Assembly: GCF_002901995.1 (NCBI RefSeq)
Contig: NZ_PPQN01000032.1
Span: 1,848-35,864 of the forward strand
Direction of reading: 5' to 3'
DNA from: Staphylococcus coagulans
GTDB lineage: Bacteria; Bacillota; Bacilli; Staphylococcales; Staphylococcaceae
Length of the DNA: 34,017 nucleotides
A program made the translations under genes and the position numbers. Below, one piece after another: positions 23,770-31,871 of the stretch (positions are counted from its first letter, which is position 1; each line of letters starts with the position of its first letter). The notes under the pieces were generated by a model. That model was not told the DNA's origin, made no database searches, and worked only from the letters and a program-made list of their open reading frames with translations.

Positions 23770-23931
23770 TTATCTTTTTAAGTCCTCAATAAAATTAAGC
23801 ACTCTATCGATGTCTATCTGCTTGCTTTCTGATTTACGTTTGTTTAGCCAAAAATCAAGTTCATGCCACCAATCATCGTTTTGATTCTTTTCTTCTAGCA
23901 ATGCGTCACGTTCTGACATGATTTCAAACAT
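23770..23931 (-). CDS. Small hypothetical early protein (53 aa)
   Basis: 53 residues: MFEIMSERDALLEEKNQNDDWWHELDFWLNKRKSESKQ, ending IEDLKR. The ATG at 23931 directly follows the stop of the upstream gene (TAAATG), and GGAGG lies 8 bases upstream, inside that gene. It is helical, with a Trp-rich centre. No family recognised. Support is the ribosome site and the tight packing. Confidence 0.7.
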   Translation of the reverse strand: MFEIMSERDALLEEKNQNDDWWHELDFWLNKRKSESKQIDIDRVLNFIEDLKR

Positions 23932-24315
23932 TTACTTGTCCTCCATAATTTTATTTAATCTCTGTTGCACTCTGTCGTAATAAGGATTGTCCGACCATAC
24001 TTTTTTGTGGTGTAAGTGAGCGTTGAACAAATCAACTACATCGTCTAATTTGCGTTTTAGATCGTCTCGTTCCTCCCCAAAGCTTTCTCTCCAGTTGCAT
24101 ACAGAAGCAATGTGGTACATTACATCTTGTAAATTATCCAATATTTCACCATCTTCATCGATATAACTTTCGAATTCTCGATACTCTGTTGAATTGCTCC
24201 CCTCAAAAGTAGCGCCAAAACCATTTTTAATACATTGAAATTTAAAGTCATATCCTGCATAATTTACGTGACATTCCAATTCGTCATTCTCATTTTTATA
24301 GATTTTAATCATCAT
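23932..24315 (-). CDS. Hypothetical early protein (127 aa)
   Basis: 127 residues from ATG 24315 (ATGATG; the second ATG at 24312 is also possible). AAAGGAGG lies upstream and the ATG overlaps the YopX stop as ATGA. The protein starts MMIKIYKNENDELECHVNYAGYDFKFQC and continues with a mixed alpha/beta domain, then a C-terminal helical half (DDLKRKLDDVVDLFNAHLHHKKV, YYDRVQQRLNKIMEDK). I do not recognise a family. It is part of the densely overlapped early block. Confidence 0.7.
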   Translation of the reverse strand: MMIKIYKNENDELECHVNYAGYDFKFQCIKNGFGATFEGSNSTEYREFESYIDEDGEILDNLQDVMYHIASVCNWRESFGEERDDLKRKLDDVVDLFNAHLHHKKVWSDNPYYDRVQQRLNKIMEDK

Positions 24316-24671
24316 CGTTCCTCCTTTAACAATTTTTTGTTTTCGTAAATATTCCCAACAACCTCTAAAAGTTCTATTTTCTCGAATAAATCTTCCACAT
24401 AGATATCCCACTCAATAATTGTTTTAGCTTCTTCAATTCGAACTACACCATATTCTTCATCCATGTCGTCCCACACAATATCACCTTGGTACACCTCGAC
24501 AGTATGCTTGTCAGTCAATCCTGTCGACTGCATAAGTTCATAATTAAATATTTGATGTAAGGAGCTTGCTAATGCTACTAGAATTTCCGACCCGTTAATT
24601 TGAATGGTTAGTTCATCAGGGCTATACATTTCATTCCTTCTTTTATCCCATGCTCTAAATTTGGGTATCAT
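24312..24671 (-). CDS. YopX family protein
   Basis: 119 residues from ATG 24671 with AAGGAG 8 bases upstream. It shows YopX family features: MIPKFRAWDKRRNEMYSPDEL at the start, LMQSTGLTDKHTVEVYQGDIVWDD in the middle and IELLEVVGNIYENKKLL at the end. These proteins are widespread in Firmicute phages; their role is unknown. The start and stop both overlap neighbours by four bases (ATGA), so translation is coupled. Confidence 0.88.
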   Translation of the reverse strand: MIPKFRAWDKRRNEMYSPDELTIQINGSEILVALASSLHQIFNYELMQSTGLTDKHTVEVYQGDIVWDDMDEEYGVVRIEEAKTIIEWDIYVEDLFEKIELLEVVGNIYENKKLLKEER

Positions 24672-24868
24672 CTCATACACTCCTTATTTCGTTTTACATC
24701 ACGTCTATCAACTAACATGGTCACGCGGTTGTGGCTGACATTAACCACAAACCCTTTTACACCACGTTTTCTTAATTCTCGTTGTAATTCTGTCGGTGAT
24801 TTACCTGCTGTGTTGTATTTATATTTCGCACGTTTAACATTGCTTAAATCACGACGGGATGTACTCAT
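24668..24868 (-). CDS. Small basic protein, hypothetical
   Basis: 66 residues from ATG 24868, chosen because AGGTG lies 6 bases upstream; two earlier in-frame starts (24874, 24877) exist. It is very basic (MSTSRRDLSNVKRAKYKYN, LQRELRKRGVKGFVVNVSHNRVTMLVDRRDVKRNKECMR), suggesting nucleic acid binding. It lies across the end of the methylase-like gene in another frame and overlaps YopX by 4 bases. No family recognised. Confidence 0.65.
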   Translation of the reverse strand: MSTSRRDLSNVKRAKYKYNTAGKSPTELQRELRKRGVKGFVVNVSHNRVTMLVDRRDVKRNKECMR

Positions 24869-25526
24869 TCGCATCACCTAGCCACTCAGGCCACTTCGTT
24901 GTCTGCATAATGTGCGGATAATTATCTTCTACAAAAGTCACATTTAGCTCACGTTCAATCATTTCGTTTGGCGGCAATTTATTCAGTGATGAAAAATGGA
25001 AGTGATCATTATCATCATTTTGTATAAACCACGCACCATAAGCTTCACGCGTTAAAACATCACACTGTACCACAAGCCCGTTCATACCTCTTATTAGCAT
25101 GTTAAATAATAAGAATGGTATTGTTCTATCACTTAATTCTTCAGCAGTATAGAAGTAAAATGACGGCATATATTCAAGAGGTGAGTGTTTCATTCTGTCG
25201 TCATCCCATTTTTGAATTAAGATACCTCCAGTTCCTGCCGCAGGTTCGTAATACGTACCATCTTCGCTACTAACGAATGATGAAAGTAACTTTGAAATTG
25301 ACTTAGGTGTGAAGTCTTGCTTTTTCTTTTTTCGATCTGCATGTTCGTCTTGAAAGTACTCATGGAACCAATCGAATGTAACGTCATATTTGAATAATTC
25401 TAGAAATTGTTTAAACACTTTGTCTCGTTCATCTCTATCACCACACAAGATGTCCATTAGTATTTTGGGCGCTTGATAACTATCTTTTGTGTTTAATATT
25501 TTGTTGATCTCATTCGTAACGTTCAT
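24849..25526 (-). CDS. N-6 DNA methylase-like protein lacking the NPPY motif
   Basis: 225 residues. Residues about 1-75 are a helical region. The AdoMet-binding motif I is YEPAAGTGGILIQKW (about 92-106), close to the DPACGTGG of HsdM-type methylases. FYTAEELSDRTIPFLLFNMLIRGMNGLVVQCDVL follows, as in that family before motif IV. But the expected (D/N)PP(Y/F) is absent; the sequence there is TREAYGAWFIQNDDNDHF. The protein is also short for an enzyme of this type. It may bind AdoMet or mimic a methylase subunit rather than methylate DNA. It overlaps DUF3310 by 4 bases. Confidence 0.75.
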   Translation of the reverse strand: MNVTNEINKILNTKDSYQAPKILMDILCGDRDERDKVFKQFLELFKYDVTFDWFHEYFQDEHADRKKKKQDFTPKSISKLLSSFVSSEDGTYYEPAAGTGGILIQKWDDDRMKHSPLEYMPSFYFYTAEELSDRTIPFLLFNMLIRGMNGLVVQCDVLTREAYGAWFIQNDDNDHFHFSSLNKLPPNEMIERELNVTFVEDNYPHIMQTTKWPEWLGDANEYIPS

Positions 25527-26002
25527 TTTTTATACTCCATTTCTTTGTCGTCCCAAAATTTGATAGCGAAGTTTATGCTTTCTTTCGCCTTTTTTAAATC
25601 TTTAACTCCATTTTTAAAAGGTGCTCTAATGATGTATTTGATCGCGTTATAAATTTGTGCTGAAACAATCGATTGTTTGTATCTTTTTACAATCATGTTT
25701 ATAACCTTGATGGCTTCAGTACCATTTTCAAACATATAGTGATGAGGTCTCTTTACCTCTGAATGTGTCGCAATTTTTGTGTTGCTAGGCACTTTGTACC
25801 ATTCTGTGTTTGCATTTATAACAGTGCAGGTACCATTTTTAAAATCAACTTGCGCTTTGCTACCTTTTTCATACACATCGATAACCTCTCCATTTTCAAA
25901 ACACGGTTCATAAACCCATTTTTCGTCATCTTCATCACGCACGCGTTGTACTCCACGAACAATCTGTACTTTATCACCAATTTTCAAATCTTTAATTTCC
26001 AT
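25523..26002 (-). CDS. DUF3310 protein with N-terminal KOW/SH3-like domain
   Basis: 159 residues. The N-terminal ~70 residues are a small beta barrel (MEIKDLKIGDKVQIVRGV, GEVIDVYEKGSKAQVDFKNGTCTVI). The C-terminal part is DUF3310 (VKRPHHYMFENGTEAIKVINMIVKRYKQS, YNAIKYIIRAPFKNGVKDLKKAKESINFAIKFWDD), a family common in staphylococcal and other phages and sometimes called SaV-like nucleotide kinase, though no kinase motif is seen. GGAGG precedes the ATG. Function unknown. Confidence 0.83.
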   Translation of the reverse strand: MEIKDLKIGDKVQIVRGVQRVRDEDDEKWVYEPCFENGEVIDVYEKGSKAQVDFKNGTCTVINANTEWYKVPSNTKIATHSEVKRPHHYMFENGTEAIKVINMIVKRYKQSIVSAQIYNAIKYIIRAPFKNGVKDLKKAKESINFAIKFWDDKEMEYKK

Positions 26003-26168
26003 GTCGTTTTCCTCCCACCGGCGTACTGACAGCCTTATCGACTGACCATCCTAAATTGATTACTCTGTTATATACGTGTCTGCGTTCTACGTTGTTTTTA
26101 TGCATCTGTTGTACTTGCTCATCAGTTAGTATGATACGTCTGTCTATATTTCTAATTTTCACGACCAT
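25992..26168 (-). CDS. Small HTH-like DNA-binding protein (58 aa)
   Basis: 58 residues: basic start (MVVKIRNIDRRIILTDEQ), then a HTH-like segment (QQMHKNNVERRHVYNRVINLGWSVDKAVSTPV) of the kind found as a DNA-binding add-on in phage HNH proteins and small regulators. AAGGTG precedes the ATG at 26168. It overlaps both neighbours by about 10 bases in other frames. It probably binds DNA; target unknown. Confidence 0.7.
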   Translation of the reverse strand: MVVKIRNIDRRIILTDEQVQQMHKNNVERRHVYNRVINLGWSVDKAVSTPVGGKRHGN

Positions 26169-26356
26169 GTCACCTTGCTTTTTAGATATAGATAAAAGTC
26201 GCTCGGCTCAACGTGTTGCGGGTACTTTTCTAAATGACTTCGGTCGACTCTCTCGATACGATAACGACGATAAGCACTTTTTGATTTTAATTCGTCGTAA
26301 TAGTCGACAGTCGTTTCAGTATGTTTTTGACCTTTCTTTCCAAAAATACGATTCAT
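26159..26356 (-). CDS. Small basic hypothetical protein (65 aa)
   Basis: 65 residues, strongly basic and Tyr-rich (MNRIFGKKGQKHTETTVDYYDELKSKSAYRRYRIERVDRSHLEKYPQH, ending YLYLKSKVTWS). It lies 2 bases after the VRR-NUC stop with AGGAGGG upstream. No family recognised. The position in the nuclease/replication block fits a DNA-linked role, but this is only context. Confidence 0.65.
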   Translation of the reverse strand: MNRIFGKKGQKHTETTVDYYDELKSKSAYRRYRIERVDRSHLEKYPQHVEPSDFYLYLKSKVTWS

Positions 26357-26358
26357 GA

Positions 26359-26667
26359 CTAACCCTCCTCAATAATTTTCAAGGCATCTTCCACACTGTA
26401 TGCGACGCCTGCAATAGCGCCGTTACGTTTAACCACATCTATAAAATGCTTTTGCACATCTCGAACACGTCCACCTGGTTTCTTTACTTCGATAAAAAAT
26501 ATTTTTCCATCAGGTCTAAAACCGAATAAGTCACAAAATCCTGGTGGTAATCCTGTATCAAAAATTCGTCCGTCTGCAGTTCTGACTTTTCCAACGTTCG
26601 CCCGAAAAATCATATTATTTTTAGAAACTGCAATTCTGATTAAGTTTTGAATGTCTTGTTCTGTCAT
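26359..26667 (-). CDS. VRR-NUC domain nuclease
   Basis: 102 residues forming a single VRR-NUC domain: KVRTADGRIFDTGLPPGFCDLFGFRPDGKIFFIEVKKPGGRVRDVQKHFIDVVKRNG. Likely catalytic residues are Asp46, Glu60 and Lys62 (PD-(D/E)XK type). Stand-alone phage versions of this domain act as structure-specific nucleases, probably on replication or recombination intermediates. It follows the primase across the iteron region, in line with the replication module of many siphoviruses. Confidence 0.9.
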   Translation of the reverse strand: MTEQDIQNLIRIAVSKNNMIFRANVGKVRTADGRIFDTGLPPGFCDLFGFRPDGKIFFIEVKKPGGRVRDVQKHFIDVVKRNGAIAGVAYSVEDALKIIEEG

Positions 26668-26685
26668 TTGTATCCTCCGTAATAG

Positions 26686-26947
26686 TTGGAAGAGTTTAGG
26701 AGGAGTTAAAATACAGCTACTCCCTTACTCTCCCAATAATTTGGAAGAGTTTTTATTAGTTGGAAGGGTTTCAGGAAACTTTTTAAATACTATTTCTATT
26801 TCTTTTTATTTATTTACTTTTATCTTATTACTCTTCCAACTCTTCCAAATAAGAAATAAAAGTAATATAAAAGGCTTTGTAACAACGTTTTAAGACTGGA
26901 AGGGTTTTTCTAAAACTCTTCCAAAACTCTTCCAATAACCCTTCCAC
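26686..26947. repeat. Iteron cluster, probable replication origin
   Basis: This 289-base stretch has no gene. It holds about nine copies of TTGGAAGRGTTT or its reverse complement. Direct: 26686-26697, 26741-26752, 26760-26771 and 26896-26907 (first base differs). Inverted: 26830-26839 and 26839-26848 (sharing one base), 26913-26924 and 26924-26935 (sharing one base), and 26937-26947. A weaker inverted copy is at 26727-26736. Between the two groups, about 26772-26829, the sequence is very AT-rich. Iterons on both sides of an AT-rich stretch, beside a primase-helicase gene, is the layout of a phage or SaPI-type origin. Confidence 0.75.
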
Positions 26948-26956
26948 AATGTAAAA

Positions 26957-29263
26957 TTACAAGTTGAGTTTTATAAAATTAGGGTTGTACTCTTTCAAAA
27001 GTTCTATTCCTAAATATTGAATTCCGTTTGATGGCTTCCATTTTATTTTTTTCTTCATTTCTTTACCGAATTTAGTACTAGTCATACGGTACTGATGATT
27101 CTCTTTAGCCCACATGTCATAAGCCTGAAATAGCACGTTGCCTCTAACTCTTGATGTTTCACTTCTTTTTCTACAACACTCATCTAAAAACATTTCTATC
27201 GGGTCCATCTCTGTACGATATTCTTCTCTCTGCTCTCTGATGATTTTAGGTTCGGCAAGTCCGATTTTTTGCCATTCAAGATAGCCGTCAACGCACCACT
27301 TGATGATTGCAGGTAATTCCTTTTTAAGTTTCTGTGTTAGATCCTTATCAACTTCGTTCAGTGGTATTTGCTTTTCGAACGGTATGATGACGAATCTTCG
27401 CCAGATTCCCTCGTCAGTGCCTCTAACGTAAGGCTTGTGGTTGGTTGCCATCCATAGTTTTAACTGCGGTGTAAACTCGAATTCGTTTTCGTATAGTCGA
27501 CGTGCTGATACCTTGTCGCCACCTGTTAATTGTTTTAATAGTCCCTCATCGAATCGGTCGCCCTCGTTAAGTTCCGTAGTAGTAACGAATCGAGCGCCAT
27601 CGAGTTTTGCGATTTCCGGTGAAGCATCAGAATTGTTTTTTCCGGCCATAATCGCTTGCGGACGAATATTCGTTGAGTAATCGCCGAACACTTCTCCCAT
27701 GATGTCTAAAAACACCGATTTACCATTACGACCGTTACCATATAGCACAAACAACACTTGCTCTGTGGTAAACCCTGATAACGAATAACCTACTGCACGT
27801 TGGATATAGCTGATTAATTCTTGTCTGCCCAAAAAGATGTCGTTTAAAAAATCAAGCCATATTGGACAATCTGCATTATCGGTATATTCTGTGTTACTCA
27901 TTTTAGTGAAGAATTTGTTTTTCTCATGTTCGTGCAACAATCCAGTAGTTAATTCGATATAACCGTTCTGTGTGTTAAACAGTGTGAAATCCGCATCAAA
28001 ATTATGATGATGAATCGGCAGTAAATGCTGACACTCTTTCATCATGTTGATTTTTTTACTGTGGTTGCGTGAATCTTTCCAATGTCTGTATCGATACTTC
28101 TTCATATCTTCCTCGTCCACATCATTACTGATGTACAGTTTTTCATCTTTCAACTTATTCACAACTTTATCCACAAGGTGCTTCATCTTACCCGCATCAT
28201 CTTTTTTCCATCGCTTCCCGTCGTAATAAAACCATGCATTCGCTGTGTAGTTGTATCTAATGTAATCACCATAATAATCACGCAAACGTTCAGCGTTACC
28301 TGTGTCATCGTAAGAATAACGTTTGTCTTTTTTTGCAGGCTTGACGTCTTGTTCCATGACGTAAATTTGAAAATCATTGTCAGGTGAAACTTCGGGAATA
28401 AACTCGTTACTGCAACTTTCGATTGCTCTTAAAATTGTGATATTGCCGTACGTATCTTCACCACGTTTTTCATCCCACTTCTCACGATATAAAACCGATT
28501 TTCTGAAAATAGCGTCCATTTTTTGAGGATCACGCGCAGTCCAGAATGCTAAATCGTTACAGAAAGCTAAGTCTGCTTCTGATTGTGATGAGTAGAATTG
28601 TGACCAATCACCCTCATACAATGTTGTAAAACGTAAACCATTTTTTGATTTTTTAGCTATGTCTATAATTTGTTCTTCTGATAAGTCATTGCCGAATCCT
28701 TTGTTGGTGTTAATAATTTTCTTTTCTGTATCAGGTTTCAAAATGTATTTACTGTGTAAGTACGATAATTTATTCATCTCATCTTCTGAAATACCGTTAT
28801 AACCACCAATGTGTTTGCCTGTCATTGTAAAGAATCGACCGTGATTATAAATCTCAACGTTGCCACGTCTTCTTCCTTTTGCAGGTAATTCACCTTTAAC
28901 GATTAAGTGAATTCCGTTTCCTGACGGACTGATTTCTGCATAGGTTTCTAGTATCTCCACAAACTCAGAAACGATGTTTTCAGCATCTTCATTTTCTAAA
29001 TATTCGGTAATCTCTTTACCGACACCGTCAAGGTCAACACCGATATAAGGCTCTTTAAAGAAAAATCCAATACCGTCATAGTTAATAGATAGACTTGCAG
29101 CATCTTCGAATGAAACCCACGTTGATTCATCGTTTGATTTTGCCATTTGGTTGGTAAGAGGGTTATAAGGGCGTTTTGTTTTACGCCCGTTTGTACCCTG
29201 CTCAATCCTGAAGCAACACCAACGATCTAATTCTTTTAATTCGTAAGGTATATTGTCGTACAT
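26957..29263 (-). CDS. P4-type primase-helicase (Prim-Pol + D5/SF3 helicase)
   Basis: 768 residues. The N-terminal Prim-Pol domain has YIGVDLDGVG (Asp77, Asp79) and SPSGNGIHLI (114-121), the two catalytic motifs of archaeo-eukaryotic primases in mobile elements. A D5_N-type region follows around 320-460. The SF3 helicase (about 490-690) has Walker A LYGNGRNGKSVF and Walker B-like ARFVTTTELNEGD, then LKLWMATNHKP. It should melt the origin, unwind DNA and lay down primers. It is next to the iteron cluster, its likely binding site. AAGGAGG precedes the ATG. Confidence 0.93.
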   Translation of the reverse strand: MYDNIPYELKELDRWCCFRIEQGTNGRKTKRPYNPLTNQMAKSNDESTWVSFEDAASLSINYDGIGFFFKEPYIGVDLDGVGKEITEYLENEDAENIVSEFVEILETYAEISPSGNGIHLIVKGELPAKGRRRGNVEIYNHGRFFTMTGKHIGGYNGISEDEMNKLSYLHSKYILKPDTEKKIINTNKGFGNDLSEEQIIDIAKKSKNGLRFTTLYEGDWSQFYSSQSEADLAFCNDLAFWTARDPQKMDAIFRKSVLYREKWDEKRGEDTYGNITILRAIESCSNEFIPEVSPDNDFQIYVMEQDVKPAKKDKRYSYDDTGNAERLRDYYGDYIRYNYTANAWFYYDGKRWKKDDAGKMKHLVDKVVNKLKDEKLYISNDVDEEDMKKYRYRHWKDSRNHSKKINMMKECQHLLPIHHHNFDADFTLFNTQNGYIELTTGLLHEHEKNKFFTKMSNTEYTDNADCPIWLDFLNDIFLGRQELISYIQRAVGYSLSGFTTEQVLFVLYGNGRNGKSVFLDIMGEVFGDYSTNIRPQAIMAGKNNSDASPEIAKLDGARFVTTTELNEGDRFDEGLLKQLTGGDKVSARRLYENEFEFTPQLKLWMATNHKPYVRGTDEGIWRRFVIIPFEKQIPLNEVDKDLTQKLKKELPAIIKWCVDGYLEWQKIGLAEPKIIREQREEYRTEMDPIEMFLDECCRKRSETSRVRGNVLFQAYDMWAKENHQYRMTSTKFGKEMKKKIKWKPSNGIQYLGIELLKEYNPNFIKLNL

Positions 29264-29291
29264 AATAACCCTCCTTGTTTTTATTTACGAA

Positions 29292-29795
29292 TTAAAATGG
29301 TAAGTCATCGTCTTCAACGTTAATTTCTCCCTCCGCAAAAGGATTACTGCCGTCTTCAGTAGTTTTAAATTGATGTGTCATTTCAGGTAATGCAGTTTTA
29401 TCCCAACGTTTAACATTTAAATTTTCATAAGTTTTGCCGTTGTATTCTGATGTTTCATTTTTAACTGTTACTTTGACTGGCTTACCTAAAAAGTCGTTGA
29501 ATAGCTCTTCGATTGACGAATATGCCTTACCTTGTTGCAACTGTGCCGCTGCACCGATTGTGTTGAAGAATCGCATGTCGTATTTACCAGTAGCTTTCGC
29601 TTTCCAAATTTTATGGAAAATGATGTTGTTTTTGTATTTTTGGTTTACATCGTTTCTGATTGTCAATCTAACGTCGACATGTTCTGCACCGCCCGGCGTT
29701 ACGTTTTCCTCACACTTCGTGATGACCGCTTCGTATGTGCCATCTTGAATTCCTCCGTCAAAAGTATCTTCCATGTTTAAAGTAAAATTCGTCAT
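29292..29795 (-). CDS. DUF669 protein, probable single-strand DNA-binding factor
   Basis: 167 residues. The core (FDGGIQDGTYEAVITKCEENVTPGGAEHVDVRLTIRNDV, FFNTIGAAAQL, FLGKPVKVTVKNETSEYNGKTYENLNVKRW) is DUF669, an OB-like family found in phage replication modules. The C-terminus is acidic and ends EDDDLPF, nearly the DDDIPF tip by which bacterial SSB recruits partners. This supports an SSB-like job beside the Sak4-like ATPase and the primase. AGGAG precedes the ATG. Family is clear; function inferred. Confidence 0.87.
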   Translation of the reverse strand: MTNFTLNMEDTFDGGIQDGTYEAVITKCEENVTPGGAEHVDVRLTIRNDVNQKYKNNIIFHKIWKAKATGKYDMRFFNTIGAAAQLQQGKAYSSIEELFNDFLGKPVKVTVKNETSEYNGKTYENLNVKRWDKTALPEMTHQFKTTEDGSNPFAEGEINVEDDDLPF

Positions 29796-29816
29796 AATTT
29801 TATTCCTCCGATTTTT

Positions 29817-31171
29817 TTATATTAGTCCTAAATGTTTGCCTTGATAATATGCCCAACCAGGCTTATAGTTAAGTGATTCGGCGAGTTCGTACAACTCTTT
29901 CATACTCTTGCAGTCTTTAGGCTCTTTGAAATTTAATTTAATAAATGTTTCTTCTGTAATTTCTTCTAATTCTGTTTCTGTATCTTGCTGCAATTCTTGT
30001 TCTTCTGTCTTCCACTCGTGCCCACAATACGGACATTCTGAATGTGTGGACGCTACTACGCTGAAACATTCAGGGCATTGTTTAGCCATGACAGTATTTT
30101 CCTCACGTTTCTTCTTATCCACGCCTTTAAAATGCTCGTGCCAGTCATGTTCGGTTGTAGGTAAACCATGCGTAAGGTAATTACCAACGTGATCAATAAT
30201 GATTGCAGTCTTATTCTCTTGATAACGCATAGCTCTCATGGTTTGCTGAATAAATAATGTGAGTGACTTTGTCGGTCGTAACAGTATCACACAGTGACAA
30301 TCTGGCACGTCCACACCCTCTCCATATAATTCGGCATTGACAAGAATCTGTATTTCATTGTTTCTAAACTTTTGCATTGCTTCGTCACGTTCAGCTTTAG
30401 GCGTCTTACCATCAACTTGTAGGGCTTTATAACCTGACTGATTGAATTTTTCAGCCACCTGCTTACTCGATTCAACATTGTGTGTGTAAATGATTGTTTT
30501 CTTACCGTCTGCAAATTTTTTGTAGTTTTCAACGGCGTCACCGTAAATCGTGCTTTTCATCGCGTTTGTAATGGAATCACTGCGATAATCACCTGTGCTT
30601 GCCGTTTTAAGTTGATTAGCATCGAGTAAATTCACCGAATAATATTTAAACGGTGCTAATCGTTTGTTATCGATTAACCACTTAACGGTTTTACCGGGTA
30701 TTAAGTCAGTGAACACGTCTGTAAAACCTCTACCATTCAATCTGCATGGTGTCGCACTGAAGCCAAACACATAAGCGGTGGGAAACGCTTCGAATATGTC
30801 AATATACGTTTTAGCTAACGAGTGATGTGCTTCGTCAACTAAGATGATTGATGGTTCAGGTTCTGCACCACGTTTGACACGGTTCTTGATTGTTTGAACC
30901 ATGTCGACATGGCATAGATCCATGTCAACGTTATTTAAACGGAATGTGTTTTTAATCTGATTGACGAGTTCTATTCTGTGGACACAAAATAATACTCTGT
31001 TCCCTTTATCTGTGGCTCTTCTAGCAACTTCTGACATTGTGACTGATTTACCGCTTCCTGCATTCAGGCAGGCGACTGTACCATAATGTTTTGATTACCT
31101 TTTGCAATCGAATCATATAATCCATTAATTAATTCGATTTGGTAATCGCGCAGTTGGAAGTTAGTCGCCAT
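29817..31171 (-). pseudogene. DEAD/DEAH-box helicase, disrupted by a frameshift in Walker A
   Basis: The gene starts at ATG 31171 (MATNFQLRDYQIELINGLYD) and runs 35 codons to QSPA, then meets TGA at 31064-31066. The rest, GSGKSVTMSEVARR onward, continues in another frame to 29817. Removing 8 bases (near 31058-31069) restores SPAGSGKS, an intact motif I. The remainder has DEAH (ILVDEAHHSL), SAT (FGFSATPCR), motif VI (QTMRAMRYQ) and a C-terminal zinc ribbon (CPECFS...CPYCGHEW). The main remaining ORF begins at 31037 and lacks Walker A. It is either a true mutation or a sequence error; no good slip site is seen. It overlaps the AAA_24 stop by 11 bases. Confidence 0.8.
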
Positions 31172-31871
31172 TGTTGACCACCTCCCCGCCGACGTTGAAC
31201 AATTCACTTTGCAAGCAATGCTCTCTATCGTCGAGTTGATTCTTCGCAAAAACGTTATTTGTCGGCATTAGGATAAAACCACGTTTGCCCGATTCTTTAT
31301 TAACGATTAATCGAGCGACCACCTGACATAATCCCGCAACGTTATCACGTATCGTTTTGCGTATATCCGGCACAGATTGTGTGATTTGTTGACCTGCAGG
31401 CGTGTAAAAATCATAGTTTGTTTCCCACGCAAGAAACACGAGGCGTTTACCTAATGATTGCAAGAATCGCAAACTATCAATCGTGAAGAAGTCAACACGT
31501 TGATAGTGAGCCATTTCGGGAACTCTGTTATTTTTACCTGAGCGACCAAGATTTGCGAGCATGGATCTAAACAATTCCGATAAATTATCAATCACGATAG
31601 TGTCATAATTGTTTAACGTTTGCTTGTTTTCAGCAAACCATTTCATTAGGTCTCCCCACTCTTGCCATGCTTCATGAGAATTGAAATTTAAAATATCAAC
31701 GTTTTCATTGCCTTTTAGTGGCCGTTCTGATTTATCCACATTCACGTATAACGTTTTACCAGGCAGAAAGTTAAGTGTGTGCGTTTTACCGCTTCCAGGT
31801 TTTCCGTAGATTAAATACGTTGATTTATCTGTAGTAATGTCTTTAGCGCTTGATATGTTGAATGACATCAT
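31161..31871 (-). CDS. AAA_24 ATPase, Sak4-like recombination protein
   Basis: 236 residues. Walker A is YLIYGKPGSGKTHTL (about 21-35), Walker B YDTIVIDNLSE, and SLGKRLVFLAWETNYDFY forms the following strand. This is the phage nucleotide-binding AAA_24 family, the core RecA-like domain of Sak4 annealases. Sak4 proteins promote single-strand annealing together with a cognate SSB; the DUF669 gene two places downstream could be that partner. ATG 31871 overlaps the Gp157 stop (ATGA); a second ATG is 3 bases on. Confidence 0.87.
   Translation of the reverse strand: MMSFNISSAKDITTDKSTYLIYGKPGSGKTHTLNFLPGKTLYVNVDKSERPLKGNENVDILNFNSHEAWQEWGDLMKWFAENKQTLNNYDTIVIDNLSELFRSMLANLGRSGKNNRVPEMAHYQRVDFFTIDSLRFLQSLGKRLVFLAWETNYDFYTPAGQQITQSVPDIRKTIRDNVAGLCQVVARLIVNKESGKRGFILMPTNNVFAKNQLDDREHCLQSELFNVGGEVVNNGD

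Noticed and set aside
26686..26947. CRISPR array
   Set aside because: The repeats are only 10-12 bases, occur in both orientations and have irregular gaps, which fits origin iterons and not CRISPR.
31064..31249. 61-codon minus-strand ORF starting at 31249
   Set aside because: Its upstream part is the AAA_24 gene read in another frame; only the segment from ATG 31171 is real, as the start of the broken helicase.
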